DNA from: Psychrosphaera aestuarii
Lineage (GTDB): Bacteria; Pseudomonadota; Gammaproteobacteria; Enterobacterales; Alteromonadaceae
Direction of reading: 5' to 3'
Length of the DNA: 64,000 nt
Assembly (NCBI RefSeq): GCF_017948405.1
Contig: NZ_CP072844.1
Coordinates: 1,674,001-1,738,000, forward strand
The first letter of the stretch is position 1; each line of letters begins with the position of its first letter. The position numbers were made by a program, and so were the translations under genes. The notes under the pieces were generated by a model. The model was not told the origin of the DNA, did not search any database, and saw only the letters and a list, made by a program, of their open reading frames with translations. Positions 17,341 to 27,400 of the stretch are shown one piece after another.

Positions 17341-19419
17341 ATGACTAAAGGGGAACGCAGGCTTGCGCTCAAACCATTGGCTATTAGCGTTGCTTCTGCT
17401 GTATTAGCAATGCAATCAATGGGTGCAACTGCCGCAAATTTTAAAGTTGGCAATTTCGATGTTTCATTCGATTCAACATTTTCTGCTGGTGCTGCTTATC
17501 GCTTAGAAGATCGCGATTTCAAAAGCAATATCGGTAAATCAAACAATCAACTATTTAACTGGGCGAATTACAAAGGATATGCACCTTTGTATGCTAATAC
17601 TGATGTATGGGCAACGTCGGGTTCATATTCAACCAATGGTGACTTAGGTAACTTAAACTACGATGCGGGTGACTCGTTTTCTGAAGTTATTAAAGGTTTC
17701 CATGAGTTAACTATTAGTGCTGAAAACTACGGTGCTGTTGTTAGCTTCATGTATTACAAAGACTTCGCAGCAGAAGGTATCGGCTACAAGAATTCGGTAA
17801 CAGGAAAATCATTCGATGTATGTCGTGATGAAGAAGCTAAAGAGTTAGTTTGTCAGGACTTCCGAGTTTTAGATGCGTATTTCTTTGCTGACTTTGATTT
17901 TAATGACGGCCAAAACCCAGTATCTATTCGTGTAGGTGAGCAAGTATTATCTTGGGGTGAAAGCACACTTATTCCTCATGGTATTAACGTAAGCCCTGTA
18001 GATATAGCACGTTTAAAGGCTCCAGGAGCAGATTTAAAAGAAGCGTTCATTCCTACGGGAATGGTTTGGGCAAACGTTGGTATTAACGAGGCTCTTTCTC
18101 TAGAAGCTTTCTATCAATACGAGTGGCAAAAAACGCGTTTACCGACTCCAGGTTCGTACTTCTCTACAAATGATTTTGCCGGTGCCGGTGGTCAGTACAA
18201 CAATATCCAACTTAACTTTGCTTCAAACCCAGATTTAGACCGTGATGGTTTGATTGCTGGTCTGGATGAGTTGGGAATGATGGCAGCGACAGGTGCAGTT
18301 CCTTCAGAACAACTTGCACAAATGTATTTAGGTTATGCAACAAAGTTTGCAATTAGAGATTCTTCAAGCGATCGTGAAGCAAGCGATGATGGCCAGTTTG
18401 GTCTTAAGCTTGGATGGTTTGCGGAAGACTTAAACTACAGTGAATTTGGTTTTTACTATATTAACTATCATTCACGTCGTCCACTAATCTCTGGTGTAGC
18501 CTCTGATTTTAGTGCAGGCGCTATTGGTGCTGATCTTCAAACGATGGCGGTAGCGCAAGGTTCTGGTGGTTTATCTACTGAGCAGTTCAATAACTTAAAT
18601 GCGTTTACCAAAGGCGTGATTGTTTTCCCTGAAGACATCAAACTATACGGCTTTAGTTTTAACACTACGGTTGGTACAACCGCATTGTCTGGTGAAATTT
18701 CCTACCGTGAAGGCGAGCCATTACAAATTGATGATGCAGAACTGTTATTCGCAGCAATGCCTCAACAGTTGGCAAACGCAGGCCTTCGCCAAGAACTTGA
18801 TGGACTTTCTCAATATGGAAGAACCCAAGTAGAAGGTTGTGACATTCAAAGCCCTGAGCTAGGTGCAACAGCAGATGGCTTCTGTCGTTTAGATACACTT
18901 CAAGCGCAAGCTACCGTGATTCACTCGTTTGGTCCTAGTTTTGGTCTAGATAACTTTAATGCAGTATTTGAAGTTGGTTACATCCAAATTCAGGATATGC
19001 CTTCAGAAGACATGATTCGCTTTAATGCGCCTGGTACAGAGCGTAGTGGTCAAACTGGTGACGATGTAGCTGCAGGTGTTTTAGCTGGCGTACAAAATGG
19101 CACAGCGCCAGAGCAATTTTTCCCAACGGAAGATGCTTGGGGCTACCGCATAATTCTAGCAGGTGAAATAAACCGTGTATTCGGTTCGTTTAACGTTAAA
19201 CCAAGAATTACGTTTGCGCACGATGTTGATGGTATTACACCAGATCCACTTTTCTTATTCCATGAAGATAAGAAATCAGCAAGCTTCGCAGTTGAAATCG
19301 ATTATCAAAGCACATGGTCGTTTGGTATGTCTTATAACACTTTCTATGATGGTGTAGGCACAATTAACCAAACTTCAGATCGTGACTATGTGTCGTTTAA
19401 CATTAAATATTCGTTGTAG
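17341..19419 (+). CDS. DUF1302 family outer-membrane protein
   Basis: A 692-residue exported protein. A signal peptide of ~32 residues ends at GATAA. The rest is rich in alternating aromatic/polar beta strands, as in porin-like barrels. It closes with a YVSFNIKYSL strand whose terminal aromatic-x-Leu resembles barrel C-termini. DUF1302 proteins are predicted outer-membrane channels that recur beside DUF1329 proteins and RND exporters in proteobacteria; substrates are not established. It has a strong AGGGGAG ribosome-binding site and is the first gene of the cluster, with the DUF1329 gene 13 bases downstream. Confidence 0.82.
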   Translation: MTKGERRLALKPLAISVASAVLAMQSMGATAANFKVGNFDVSFDSTFSAGAAYRLEDRDFKSNIGKSNNQLFNWANYKGYAPLYANTDVWATSGSYSTNGDLGNLNYDAGDSFSEVIKGFHELTISAENYGAVVSFMYYKDFAAEGIGYKNSVTGKSFDVCRDEEAKELVCQDFRVLDAYFFADFDFNDGQNPVSIRVGEQVLSWGESTLIPHGINVSPVDIARLKAPGADLKEAFIPTGMVWANVGINEALSLEAFYQYEWQKTRLPTPGSYFSTNDFAGAGGQYNNIQLNFASNPDLDRDGLIAGLDELGMMAATGAVPSEQLAQMYLGYATKFAIRDSSSDREASDDGQFGLKLGWFAEDLNYSEFGFYYINYHSRRPLISGVASDFSAGAIGADLQTMAVAQGSGGLSTEQFNNLNAFTKGVIVFPEDIKLYGFSFNTTVGTTALSGEISYREGEPLQIDDAELLFAAMPQQLANAGLRQELDGLSQYGRTQVEGCDIQSPELGATADGFCRLDTLQAQATVIHSFGPSFGLDNFNAVFEVGYIQIQDMPSEDMIRFNAPGTERSGQTGDDVAAGVLAGVQNGTAPEQFFPTEDAWGYRIILAGEINRVFGSFNVKPRITFAHDVDGITPDPLFLFHEDKKSASFAVEIDYQSTWSFGMSYNTFYDGVGTINQTSDRDYVSFNIKYSL

Positions 19420-19432
19420 AGGAACACTTTAA

Positions 19433-20794
19433 ATGAATAAAATTACCTTATTATCTTCAGTCGTTGCTCTGGCGTTTGCGTCGGTAGGGGCTGATGCAAA
19501 AGTTCCAGCTGCGGAAGCAGCTAAATTAAAGGGTGAATTAACACCTTTAGGCGCGGTAAAAGCAGCAAATGCAGATGGCTCAATTCCTGCTTGGACCGGT
19601 GGTATCACTTCTGCACCTGCAGGTTATACAATAGGCATGCACCATCCAGACCCGTTTTCTGGCGACAAGGTGTTATACACAGTTACAAACGCGAATAAAG
19701 ACAAATACGCTGAGTTTTTAACTCCGGGTATTAAAAAGATGTTTGAAACTTATCCAGATACTTACAAAATGGATATTTATCAATCACGTCGTACAGCGTC
19801 TTTCCCACAGTATGTTTATGATGCAACCATCGAAAATGCAAGTCGTGCTGAATTAGTTGAAGGTGGTAATGGAATTAAAGGTGCAGCAATTGGTGTTCCT
19901 TTTCCAATTCCGGCGAACGGGTTAGAAGCAATTTGGAACCATATTTTACGTTTCCGTGGTGAACAAACCACGCGTAACGGTGGTCAAGCAGCACCTACAG
20001 CAGATGGTGACTTCACTTACATTGGTTTTGATGAAGCGATTTCTATTGAGTACTCTCAAAAGTCTGCGACACCTGAGGCTTTAGAAGAGAGCAATATTTT
20101 GTTCCGCTTTAAACAAAACGTGACGGAGCCAGCTCGATTAGCCGGCACAGCATTACTTGTTCATGAAACTATGGATCAAGTTAAGAAACCACGTCAAGCT
20201 TGGACATATAACTCTGGTCAACGCCGTGTTCGTCGTGCACCAAACGTAGCATATGATGCACCAGGAACAGCGTCTGATGGTCTTCGTACAACTGATGACT
20301 TCGACATGTACAATGGCGCACCAGACCGTTATAACTGGGAATTGAAAGGTAAAAAAGAAGTTTTCATTCCTTATAACAGCTATAAACTACACAGCGATAG
20401 CCTGAAATATTCAGACATCATCAAACCAGGTCATATCAATACTGACTTAGTTCGTTGGGAAAAGCACCGTGTTTGGGTTGTAGAAGCAACGCTAAAAGAT
20501 GGCATTAGCCATGTTTATAAAAAGCGTACTTTCTATATTGATGAAGACTCTTGGCAGATTCATATCGCTGACTTGTATGACAACCGTGATGAGTTGTATA
20601 GAGTTGCGGTAGCTTATGGTATCAACTATTATGAAGTACCAACTCATTGGAGTACTTTAGATGCATATTACGACTTGAACTCAAGACGTTATATTGCAAT
20701 CGGTTTGGATAACGAACAAAAAATGTACGACTTCCAAACGGAACAAAATGCAAGTGACTATACTCCTGCAGCATTACGCCGCTCGAACAGATAG
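19433..20794 (+). CDS. DUF1329 family exported protein
   Basis: A 453-residue exported protein with a clear signal peptide (MNKITLLSSVVALAFASVGADA) and no lipobox cysteine. The mature chain shows DUF1329 features: an N-terminal LTPLGAVKAANADGSIPAWTGG repeat-like opening (LTPLGAVKA then IPAWTGG), PRQAWTYNSGQRRVRRAP, and a C-terminal half resembling the LolA/LolB-type half-barrel (RWEKHRVWVVEATLK...KRTFYIDEDSW). This suggests periplasmic handling of a lipid-like molecule. It is always expected next to DUF1302; here the spacing is 13 bases. A terminator-like hairpin follows. Confidence 0.85.
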   Translation: MNKITLLSSVVALAFASVGADAKVPAAEAAKLKGELTPLGAVKAANADGSIPAWTGGITSAPAGYTIGMHHPDPFSGDKVLYTVTNANKDKYAEFLTPGIKKMFETYPDTYKMDIYQSRRTASFPQYVYDATIENASRAELVEGGNGIKGAAIGVPFPIPANGLEAIWNHILRFRGEQTTRNGGQAAPTADGDFTYIGFDEAISIEYSQKSATPEALEESNILFRFKQNVTEPARLAGTALLVHETMDQVKKPRQAWTYNSGQRRVRRAPNVAYDAPGTASDGLRTTDDFDMYNGAPDRYNWELKGKKEVFIPYNSYKLHSDSLKYSDIIKPGHINTDLVRWEKHRVWVVEATLKDGISHVYKKRTFYIDEDSWQIHIADLYDNRDELYRVAVAYGINYYEVPTHWSTLDAYYDLNSRRYIAIGLDNEQKMYDFQTEQNASDYTPAALRRSNR

Positions 20795-20814
20795 TGCATA
20801 AGCATTAACTTAAT

Positions 20815-20841
20815 AAAACGGTTGGCAAGTCCAGCCGTTTT
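20815..20841 (+). terminator. Intrinsic terminator between the DUF1329 and YCF48 genes
   Basis: An 11-bp stem AAAACGGTTGG / CCAGCCGTTTT (one G-T pair) with loop CAAGT is followed by TTAC. It lies inside the four-gene cluster, so it may let the first two genes be expressed more strongly than the last two. Confidence 0.75.
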
Positions 20842-20894
20842 TACTTTAAACCGAGTACCAATAACCGAACACAAACTAAAAAACTAAGAGTTTT

Positions 20895-21926
20895 ATGACA
20901 AAAATTTCCCTTTATCCTATCGTTTCTCTTTTAGTTGCTGCCTTTATAGCAACATCTGACGCCTCTGCGTCCGTAAAAATTTCAATAGACCCTACTAAAT
21001 CAGTAAAAAGTGATCTTGCGAGTACCCGATTACTTACGGATATTATATCTGTGGGACAAAACCTCGTTGCAGTTGGGGAACGTGGTCATATTATACTCTC
21101 TGATAATGGAGTTGATTGGACACAAGCAAATGTGCCAGTGAACGTGTTACTTACTTCAATTGCATTTTCAAACGAAAGCGTGGGTTATGCAGTAGGTCAC
21201 GATGCAACTATTTTAAAAACAGTGGATGGTGGTAAAAACTGGGAGTTATTAAATTACCAACCAGAGTTGGACCGTCCATTATTATCTATTACAGCGGTAA
21301 ATAATTCTGTTATAGCCGTCGGTGCTTATGGCCTGTATTGGCAAAGTGATGACCTGGGTGTGACGTGGCAACAAGAATTTCATGATGAACTGTTATTAGC
21401 AGAAGATCGCGAATTCCTACTAGATATGAAAGAGTCTGACCCAGAAGTTTATGAAACGGAAAAACAGTACCTACTTCCGCACTTTAATGACATTTATGTG
21501 AATAAAGACACCTGGTATTTAGCAGGTGAGGCTGGCTTTTTAGCAACAAGTAATAACCAAGGTAAAGACTGGGTTAAATTACCGGTTGATTACTACGGCT
21601 CATTTTTTTCGCTCGCTAATAATAACAATAACGAACTCGTTGTTGCGGGCTTACGAGGCAATATTTTTGAGCAAAAAAATCAAGATAGTTGGTCTGAATT
21701 TACAATGAAAGGTAACGCGACAATAAACGACATCCTTGTTATTGACGGTGCTTTATATTTATTTGCCAATTCGGGTAATTTATACTTTTCTAAAACCGGT
21801 GATTCTTTTAACCATCATATATTTGAAGATGGCAAAGCAGTAATGGCCGGCGCATTAAAAAATAATAATATCGTTCTTGCTACTGAAGCAGGTATTAAAT
21901 CAATTTCATTAGCAACACTTAAGTAA
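20895..21926 (+). CDS. YCF48-related / BNR-repeat exported protein
   Basis: A 343-residue protein with a signal peptide of ~26 residues (cleavage near DASAS). It is built of repeated beta-blade units with SDNGVDW, TVDGGKNW, SDDLGVTW and SNNQGKDW turns, i.e. Asp-box/BNR-like motifs in a YCF48-type propeller. Plant and cyanobacterial YCF48 helps assemble photosystem II, but in heterotrophs this fold is found beside DUF1302/DUF1329/RND genes with no known function; an adaptor or assembly role in the periplasm is inferred. The RND gene begins 15 bases downstream. Confidence 0.8.
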   Translation: MTKISLYPIVSLLVAAFIATSDASASVKISIDPTKSVKSDLASTRLLTDIISVGQNLVAVGERGHIILSDNGVDWTQANVPVNVLLTSIAFSNESVGYAVGHDATILKTVDGGKNWELLNYQPELDRPLLSITAVNNSVIAVGAYGLYWQSDDLGVTWQQEFHDELLLAEDREFLLDMKESDPEVYETEKQYLLPHFNDIYVNKDTWYLAGEAGFLATSNNQGKDWVKLPVDYYGSFFSLANNNNNELVVAGLRGNIFEQKNQDSWSEFTMKGNATINDILVIDGALYLFANSGNLYFSKTGDSFNHHIFEDGKAVMAGALKNNNIVLATEAGIKSISLATLK

Positions 21927-21941
21927 AAGAGATCTTCCTCG

Positions 21942-24248
21942 ATGTTAATTCACTCTTTAGAAACATTTTTATTCCGACAAAGACCTTTAGTAATACTGAT
22001 CTTTGCATTTTTTACAGCGGTTCTCGGCTATCAAGCTTCTAATATTCACTTGGATGCCTCTTTTAACAAGAATATTCCATTACAGCACGAATATATGCAG
22101 ACGTATGTGCAGTACAGTGAGGAGTTTGGTGGCGCCAACACCGTTTATATTTCCGTGTGTGATAAAGAAGGCGATATCTTTAACCCACACTTTTTTGAGG
22201 CTTTAAAAGGGGTTCATGACCAGCTCTTTTTTATTCCAGGTGTAAATCGAACGCTGGTAAACTCTCTTTACTCTCCTAGCACACGCTTTATTGAAGTTGT
22301 AGAAGACGGTTTTGCCGGTGGTCCGGTGATACCAGCAGATTTCCAAGCAGATGCAACAGGCCTTGCTACCGTTAAACAAAACGTGGAGAAAGCAGGTATT
22401 GTTGGTAGAAGTGTTTCTGACGATTACTCGTGTGCCATGGTTTCAAGTCAGCTACTAGAGAAAAACCCTGAAACTGGTGAAAATCTAGATAGTATTGCGC
22501 TTGCAAATAAATTAGAAAAGCAAATTCGCGAGAAGTTTGAAGACGACAAAATTTCGGTCCACATTATCGGTTTTGCCAAAATGATTGGAGATGTTGCAAC
22601 TGGTGCGAAAGACGTTGTGGTATTTTTTGCGATAGCAATTGCAATTACTTCGTTGATGGTATGGATATTCTGTCGCTCTTTGCTACTAACGGTTTTACCA
22701 ATTGTATGTTCGTTCATGGCTGTTGTATGGCAGTTAGGAATGTTAAATACGCTAGGGTTTGGTTTAGATCCGATGTCGATACTAGTGCCATTTTTGGTCT
22801 TTGCTATAGGCGTTAGTCATGGCGTGCAAATGATCAACTCAATTGGTAAACGAGTACACGAAGGTATGACTGCAAGAGAAGCAAGTTGTGCAAGCTTTGT
22901 GAAGCTTCTAATTCCGGGCGGTATTGCTTTACTTTCAGACACTGTTGGATTCTTAACCTTATTAAACATTGATATTGGTATTATTCGAGAGCTGGCGATT
23001 ACTGCCAGTGTTGGTGTAGCAATAATTATCTTCACTAACTTATTTTTGTTACCAGTTTTAGCGTCATATATTGACTTTGATAAACAATTTAAAGCACAGC
23101 CAGAGGGCACTCACGACCATATATGGCGTGCTATGTCATCGTTTACTAAACCAAAAGTGGCTTATTCTATTTTGTTTGTAACGGCGATGCTTTATGTGTT
23201 TGGTTACGTTAAAAGCCAAGATATGAAAATCGGTGATATGCAAGCAGGTGCACCGGCATTACATGCAGATTCTCGATACAACCAAGACACCTTTTTAATT
23301 ACGGATCGTTACGCTATCTCAACAGATATCTTAAAGGTTATTGTTGAGACAAAAGAAAGTGGTTGTACGTATCATTCAGTAATGAATTTGATTGATCAAT
23401 TCCAATGGCGTTTAGAAAACGTAGAGGGTGTTCAATCCGCGGTCAGTTTGTCTTCTGTAGCGAAAGTTGTTAACACTGGTTTTAACGAGGGCAACTTAAA
23501 ATGGCGTTCATTGCCTAGAAATACTACTTCATTGGTTCAGTCAACGGCTAGAATTGAAACGAGCACCGGATTGTTAAATCGTGACTGTAGCGTTATGCCA
23601 ATTATTCTGTTCTTGGAAGACCACAAAGCAGAAACTATCGAGCGAATTGTTGATGAAGTAAAAGCGGCACGTGCAGAACTTGAAACAGATGAAGTTAAAT
23701 TTAGATTAGCGTCTGGTTCAGCAGGCGTAATGGCGGCAACAAACGAGGCTGTTTCTGCCGCTCAGGTGCCTATGCTTTGGTACGTGTATGGTGCAGTCGT
23801 TCTGCTGTGCTTAGTTAGCTTCCGTTCAGTTAAGGCAACTATTGCGGTTGTATTACCGTTATTTGTTGTTTCAACGTTAGCGCAAGCATTAATGACTTAC
23901 TTGGAAATTGGCCTTACTGTTTCAACGATGCCAGTTATTGCGTTAGGTGTCGGTATCGGTGTCGATTATGGTATTTATATTCTATCTACTATGGTTGAAT
24001 CGATTAGAAATGGTGAATCAACGAGAACGTCATACTTTAATGCGTTAAAAGAGCGCGGAAGTGCGGTCTTATTCACTGGTTTAACATTAGCAATTGGCGT
24101 GAGCACATGGGTATTTTCTGCACTTAAATTCCAAGTTGATATGGGAATACTATTAACATTCATGTTTTTAGTGAATATGTTAGGTGCAATTATCGTACTA
24201 CCAGCGTTAGCATCGGTGTTATGGCCCAATCAACGTGAAAAAGAATAA
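21942..24248 (+). CDS. RND/MMPL-family transporter
   Basis: A 768-residue inner-membrane protein with the RND layout: TM1, a large periplasmic loop, TM2-6 (sterol-sensing-domain-like), a second periplasmic loop and TM7-12. Family motifs include DPMSILVPFLVFAIGVSHGVQ, read as DPMSILVPFLV then FAIGVSHG, and PVIALGVGIGVDYGIYI in the second half with its Gly-rich Asp. Shorter than HAE1/AcrB pumps (~1040), it fits the MMPL/COG1033 exporters linked to lipids. It is the last gene of the cluster and is followed by a terminator. Confidence 0.88.
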   Translation: MLIHSLETFLFRQRPLVILIFAFFTAVLGYQASNIHLDASFNKNIPLQHEYMQTYVQYSEEFGGANTVYISVCDKEGDIFNPHFFEALKGVHDQLFFIPGVNRTLVNSLYSPSTRFIEVVEDGFAGGPVIPADFQADATGLATVKQNVEKAGIVGRSVSDDYSCAMVSSQLLEKNPETGENLDSIALANKLEKQIREKFEDDKISVHIIGFAKMIGDVATGAKDVVVFFAIAIAITSLMVWIFCRSLLLTVLPIVCSFMAVVWQLGMLNTLGFGLDPMSILVPFLVFAIGVSHGVQMINSIGKRVHEGMTAREASCASFVKLLIPGGIALLSDTVGFLTLLNIDIGIIRELAITASVGVAIIIFTNLFLLPVLASYIDFDKQFKAQPEGTHDHIWRAMSSFTKPKVAYSILFVTAMLYVFGYVKSQDMKIGDMQAGAPALHADSRYNQDTFLITDRYAISTDILKVIVETKESGCTYHSVMNLIDQFQWRLENVEGVQSAVSLSSVAKVVNTGFNEGNLKWRSLPRNTTSLVQSTARIETSTGLLNRDCSVMPIILFLEDHKAETIERIVDEVKAARAELETDEVKFRLASGSAGVMAATNEAVSAAQVPMLWYVYGAVVLLCLVSFRSVKATIAVVLPLFVVSTLAQALMTYLEIGLTVSTMPVIALGVGIGVDYGIYILSTMVESIRNGESTRTSYFNALKERGSAVLFTGLTLAIGVSTWVFSALKFQVDMGILLTFMFLVNMLGAIIVLPALASVLWPNQREKE

Positions 24249-24291
24249 AAAATTATAAATTAATTCTTTAATAACAAATGCATAAATATAA

Positions 24292-24318
24292 AAAAAAGCG
24301 ACGTAAAGTCGCTTTTTT
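24292..24318 (+). terminator. Rho-independent terminator after the RND gene
   Basis: Stem AAAAAAGCGAC / GTCGCTTTTTT with a 5-base GTAAA loop, flanked by A and T runs. It separates the envelope cluster from gdhB. The following ~165 bases form the gdhB leader, where I see no confident promoter. Confidence 0.9.
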
Positions 24319-24482
24319 ATTTAGTGCTTTTGCATAAGTGCCTAACTAGCTCATCAGAGCAGTTGTAATATAGGAAGACATTGAAAAAATTCATTTTAAT
24401 TAGTTGGAGATTAGGGCTACACTTGTTGATGTCAAAAAAGTATAACAAATATCAGCATTTAAATATTTAAAAGGAAACTGTA

Positions 24483-27400
24483 ATGACCTTGTTACGTAAT
24501 TCCTCGTCTGTGATCCTTAAAAATGTCTCAAAGCTCATAGAAGAAAAATTGCCATTAGAGCGTCGTGCTCATGTAGAACAATTTGCATCTATTTTATTCG
24601 GAAATATCTCACAACAAGACTTAGAAAAAAGAATTGATGTAGAGTTATACGGTGCAGCTTTAAGTCTTTTTAACGCGTTTAGCGAGGCAAATACTGGTCA
24701 GCCTTTCATCCGAGTGTTTAACCCTGAGTTAGGGAAACATGGTTGGGAATCTGAACACACTATTGTGCAAATCGTTGTTAATGACTTGCCATTTTTAGTA
24801 GATTCCGTGCGTATGGCATTAAACCGCCTTAATATTACTTCTCATTTATTAATTCATACGCCTATTAAAGTTAACCGCGACAAAAAAGGAAACGTCAAAA
24901 GTTTTGTTGATCTAAAGTCAAACGACAAAACGACACACACGCAAACTGTTTTCTTAATTGAAATTGATCGTCAAGCGGACAGCAAACAAGTAAAAGCTTT
25001 AACTAAGGACTTAGAGTCTGTGTTGGCAGACGTAAGTATTGCAGTTGAAGACTGGAAACCTATCCAAGAAAAATTACAAAATTGCATAAATGAAGCGTCT
25101 AATTCAAAACATGCAGAACAATCGACGCTTAAGACCAGTATCGATTTTCTAAATTGGATCGCAGACCATAACTTTACGTTGATGGGATACCGACAATACA
25201 AGGTTTCTGGTGTTGAAGGTGATACTGAGATCACACCAGTTGCTGGCTCAGCGTTAGGATTGACTAAAAACAGAGAGCCAAAAGTTCGTGTTTTGTCAGA
25301 CTTGTCCAACGCATCTCGCCAAGAAGCGCTATCAAACAATTTATTAGTGATTACAAAAACAGGCTCAAAATCGACAGTACATCGTCCTGCTTATATGGAC
25401 TATATCGGTATCAAGATGTTTGATGATAGTGGTAAAGTTATTGGCGAGCACCGATTTATTGGTTTATACGGAGCGGGTTTTTATAACTCAAGCGTAAAAG
25501 ACATTCCATTACTAAACGAAAAACTAAATCGAATTACTGAAAAAAGCACATTTGCCGTCGGCAGCCATGCTTATAAAGCGTTATTAAACGTGCTTGAAAC
25601 CTATCCACGTGATGAGTTAATTCAAGCATCTGAGCAGCATCTGATGGAAGTTGCTTTAGGCGTTTTACAAATGCAAGAGCGCGATATGACTAAGCTATTC
25701 ATTCGTAAAGATTCTTTCGGTCGATTTTATTCGTGCATGGTGTTTGTTAGACGTGAACGCTACAACACCGCCCTTAGACGTGATACGCAAAGTATACTGA
25801 GTCAAGCTATGAATAGTGATGAGGAAGTTGAGTTTAACACTTTTTTCTCAGAGTCACCGTTAGCCAGAACACACTATATCGTTAGAGCCACAGATCAGGA
25901 TGTAGAATTAAACGTGAAAGATATTGAAAATAACTTAATTGAAGCCGCTCGTACATGGGACGACAAACTTTCATCCGCACTTAGCACCTCATATGGTGGT
26001 GCCAAAGGGAAAGAGCTTGCTGTTCGTTATGCCAATGCATTTCCATCATCTTATAAAGACCAAGTATTGCCTTCAACAGCAACGGTAGATATTCATCATT
26101 TAGAAAGTTTAACGGATGAAAATAAACTAAGTATGCTGTTTTACAGACCACAAGAAGAGTCTGATAAAAATGCCGTACGGTTAAGTTTGTTCCACAAAGA
26201 TGAGCCAATTCATTTATCTGATGTATTGCCGATTCTTGAAAACTTTGGACTGCGTGTGATTGGTGAAACCCCTTATCAAGTAAAAACTGAGCAGGGCACT
26301 AGTTGGATCATGGACTTCACCATGCGCCTGACAAACGGCGATAATTCAGACTTTGAGAAAACTCAAGAGCTGTTTCAAAATGCCTTTGATGCAGTATGGA
26401 AAAATAACTTAGAGAATGACGGTTTTAACCGACTAATTTTAGGTGCGAAGTTAAGCGGTCGCCAGGCCTCAGTTATTCGTTCTTACGCTAAGTATATGCG
26501 CCAAATTGGTGTGACTTTCTCTCAAGCGTATATTGAGTCTACATTTGACCGATATCCGAAGATAGCTGGACAATTAGTTGAGCTGTTTACACTTAAATTT
26601 AGTCCAAAAAAAGTTAATGAGAAAAAGTACGAAAAACTAAAAGAGAAACTTTTAGTAGCTCTAGACGACGTAGCGAACTTGGACGATGATCGTATCATTC
26701 GTCTATACATCACGTTAATGGATGCAACACTGCGTACAAACTTTTACCAAAAGGCAAAAGATGGCTCGTTCAAGCCATATATCTCGTTTAAGTTGCTACC
26801 AGCGCAAATTCCTGAAGTCCCATTACCAAGACCTAAATTTGAAATTTTTGTTTACAGCCCAAGAATCGAAGGTGTTCACCTACGAGGCGGTAAAGTGGCT
26901 CGTGGTGGCTTGCGCTGGTCTGACCGAATGGAAGATTTCCGTACAGAAGTGCTTGGTCTAGTAAAAGCACAGCAAGTTAAAAATACAGTAATCGTTCCAA
27001 ATGGTTCAAAAGGTGGTTTTGTTTGTAAGCAAATGCCAGTTGAAGGGGGTCGTGATGCGTTTTTTGCTGAAGGTCAAGAGTGCTACCGTATCTTTATTCG
27101 AGGCCTTCTAGACCTTACCGACAATATTGTACACGGTGAAGTTGTTCCACCTAAAGATGTGGTGCGCCATGATGAAGATGATACCTACTTAGTTGTAGCA
27201 GCAGACAAAGGTACCGCTACATTCTCGGATATTGCGAACGCTATTTCTGAAGAATACAATTTCTGGTTAGGCGATGCTTTTGCTTCCGGCGGAAGTGTTG
27301 GTTATGACCATAAAAAAATGGGTATTACCGCTCGCGGTGCATGGGAGTCAGTTAAACGTCACTTTAGAGAAATGGGCATTGATTGCCAAACGACCGATTT

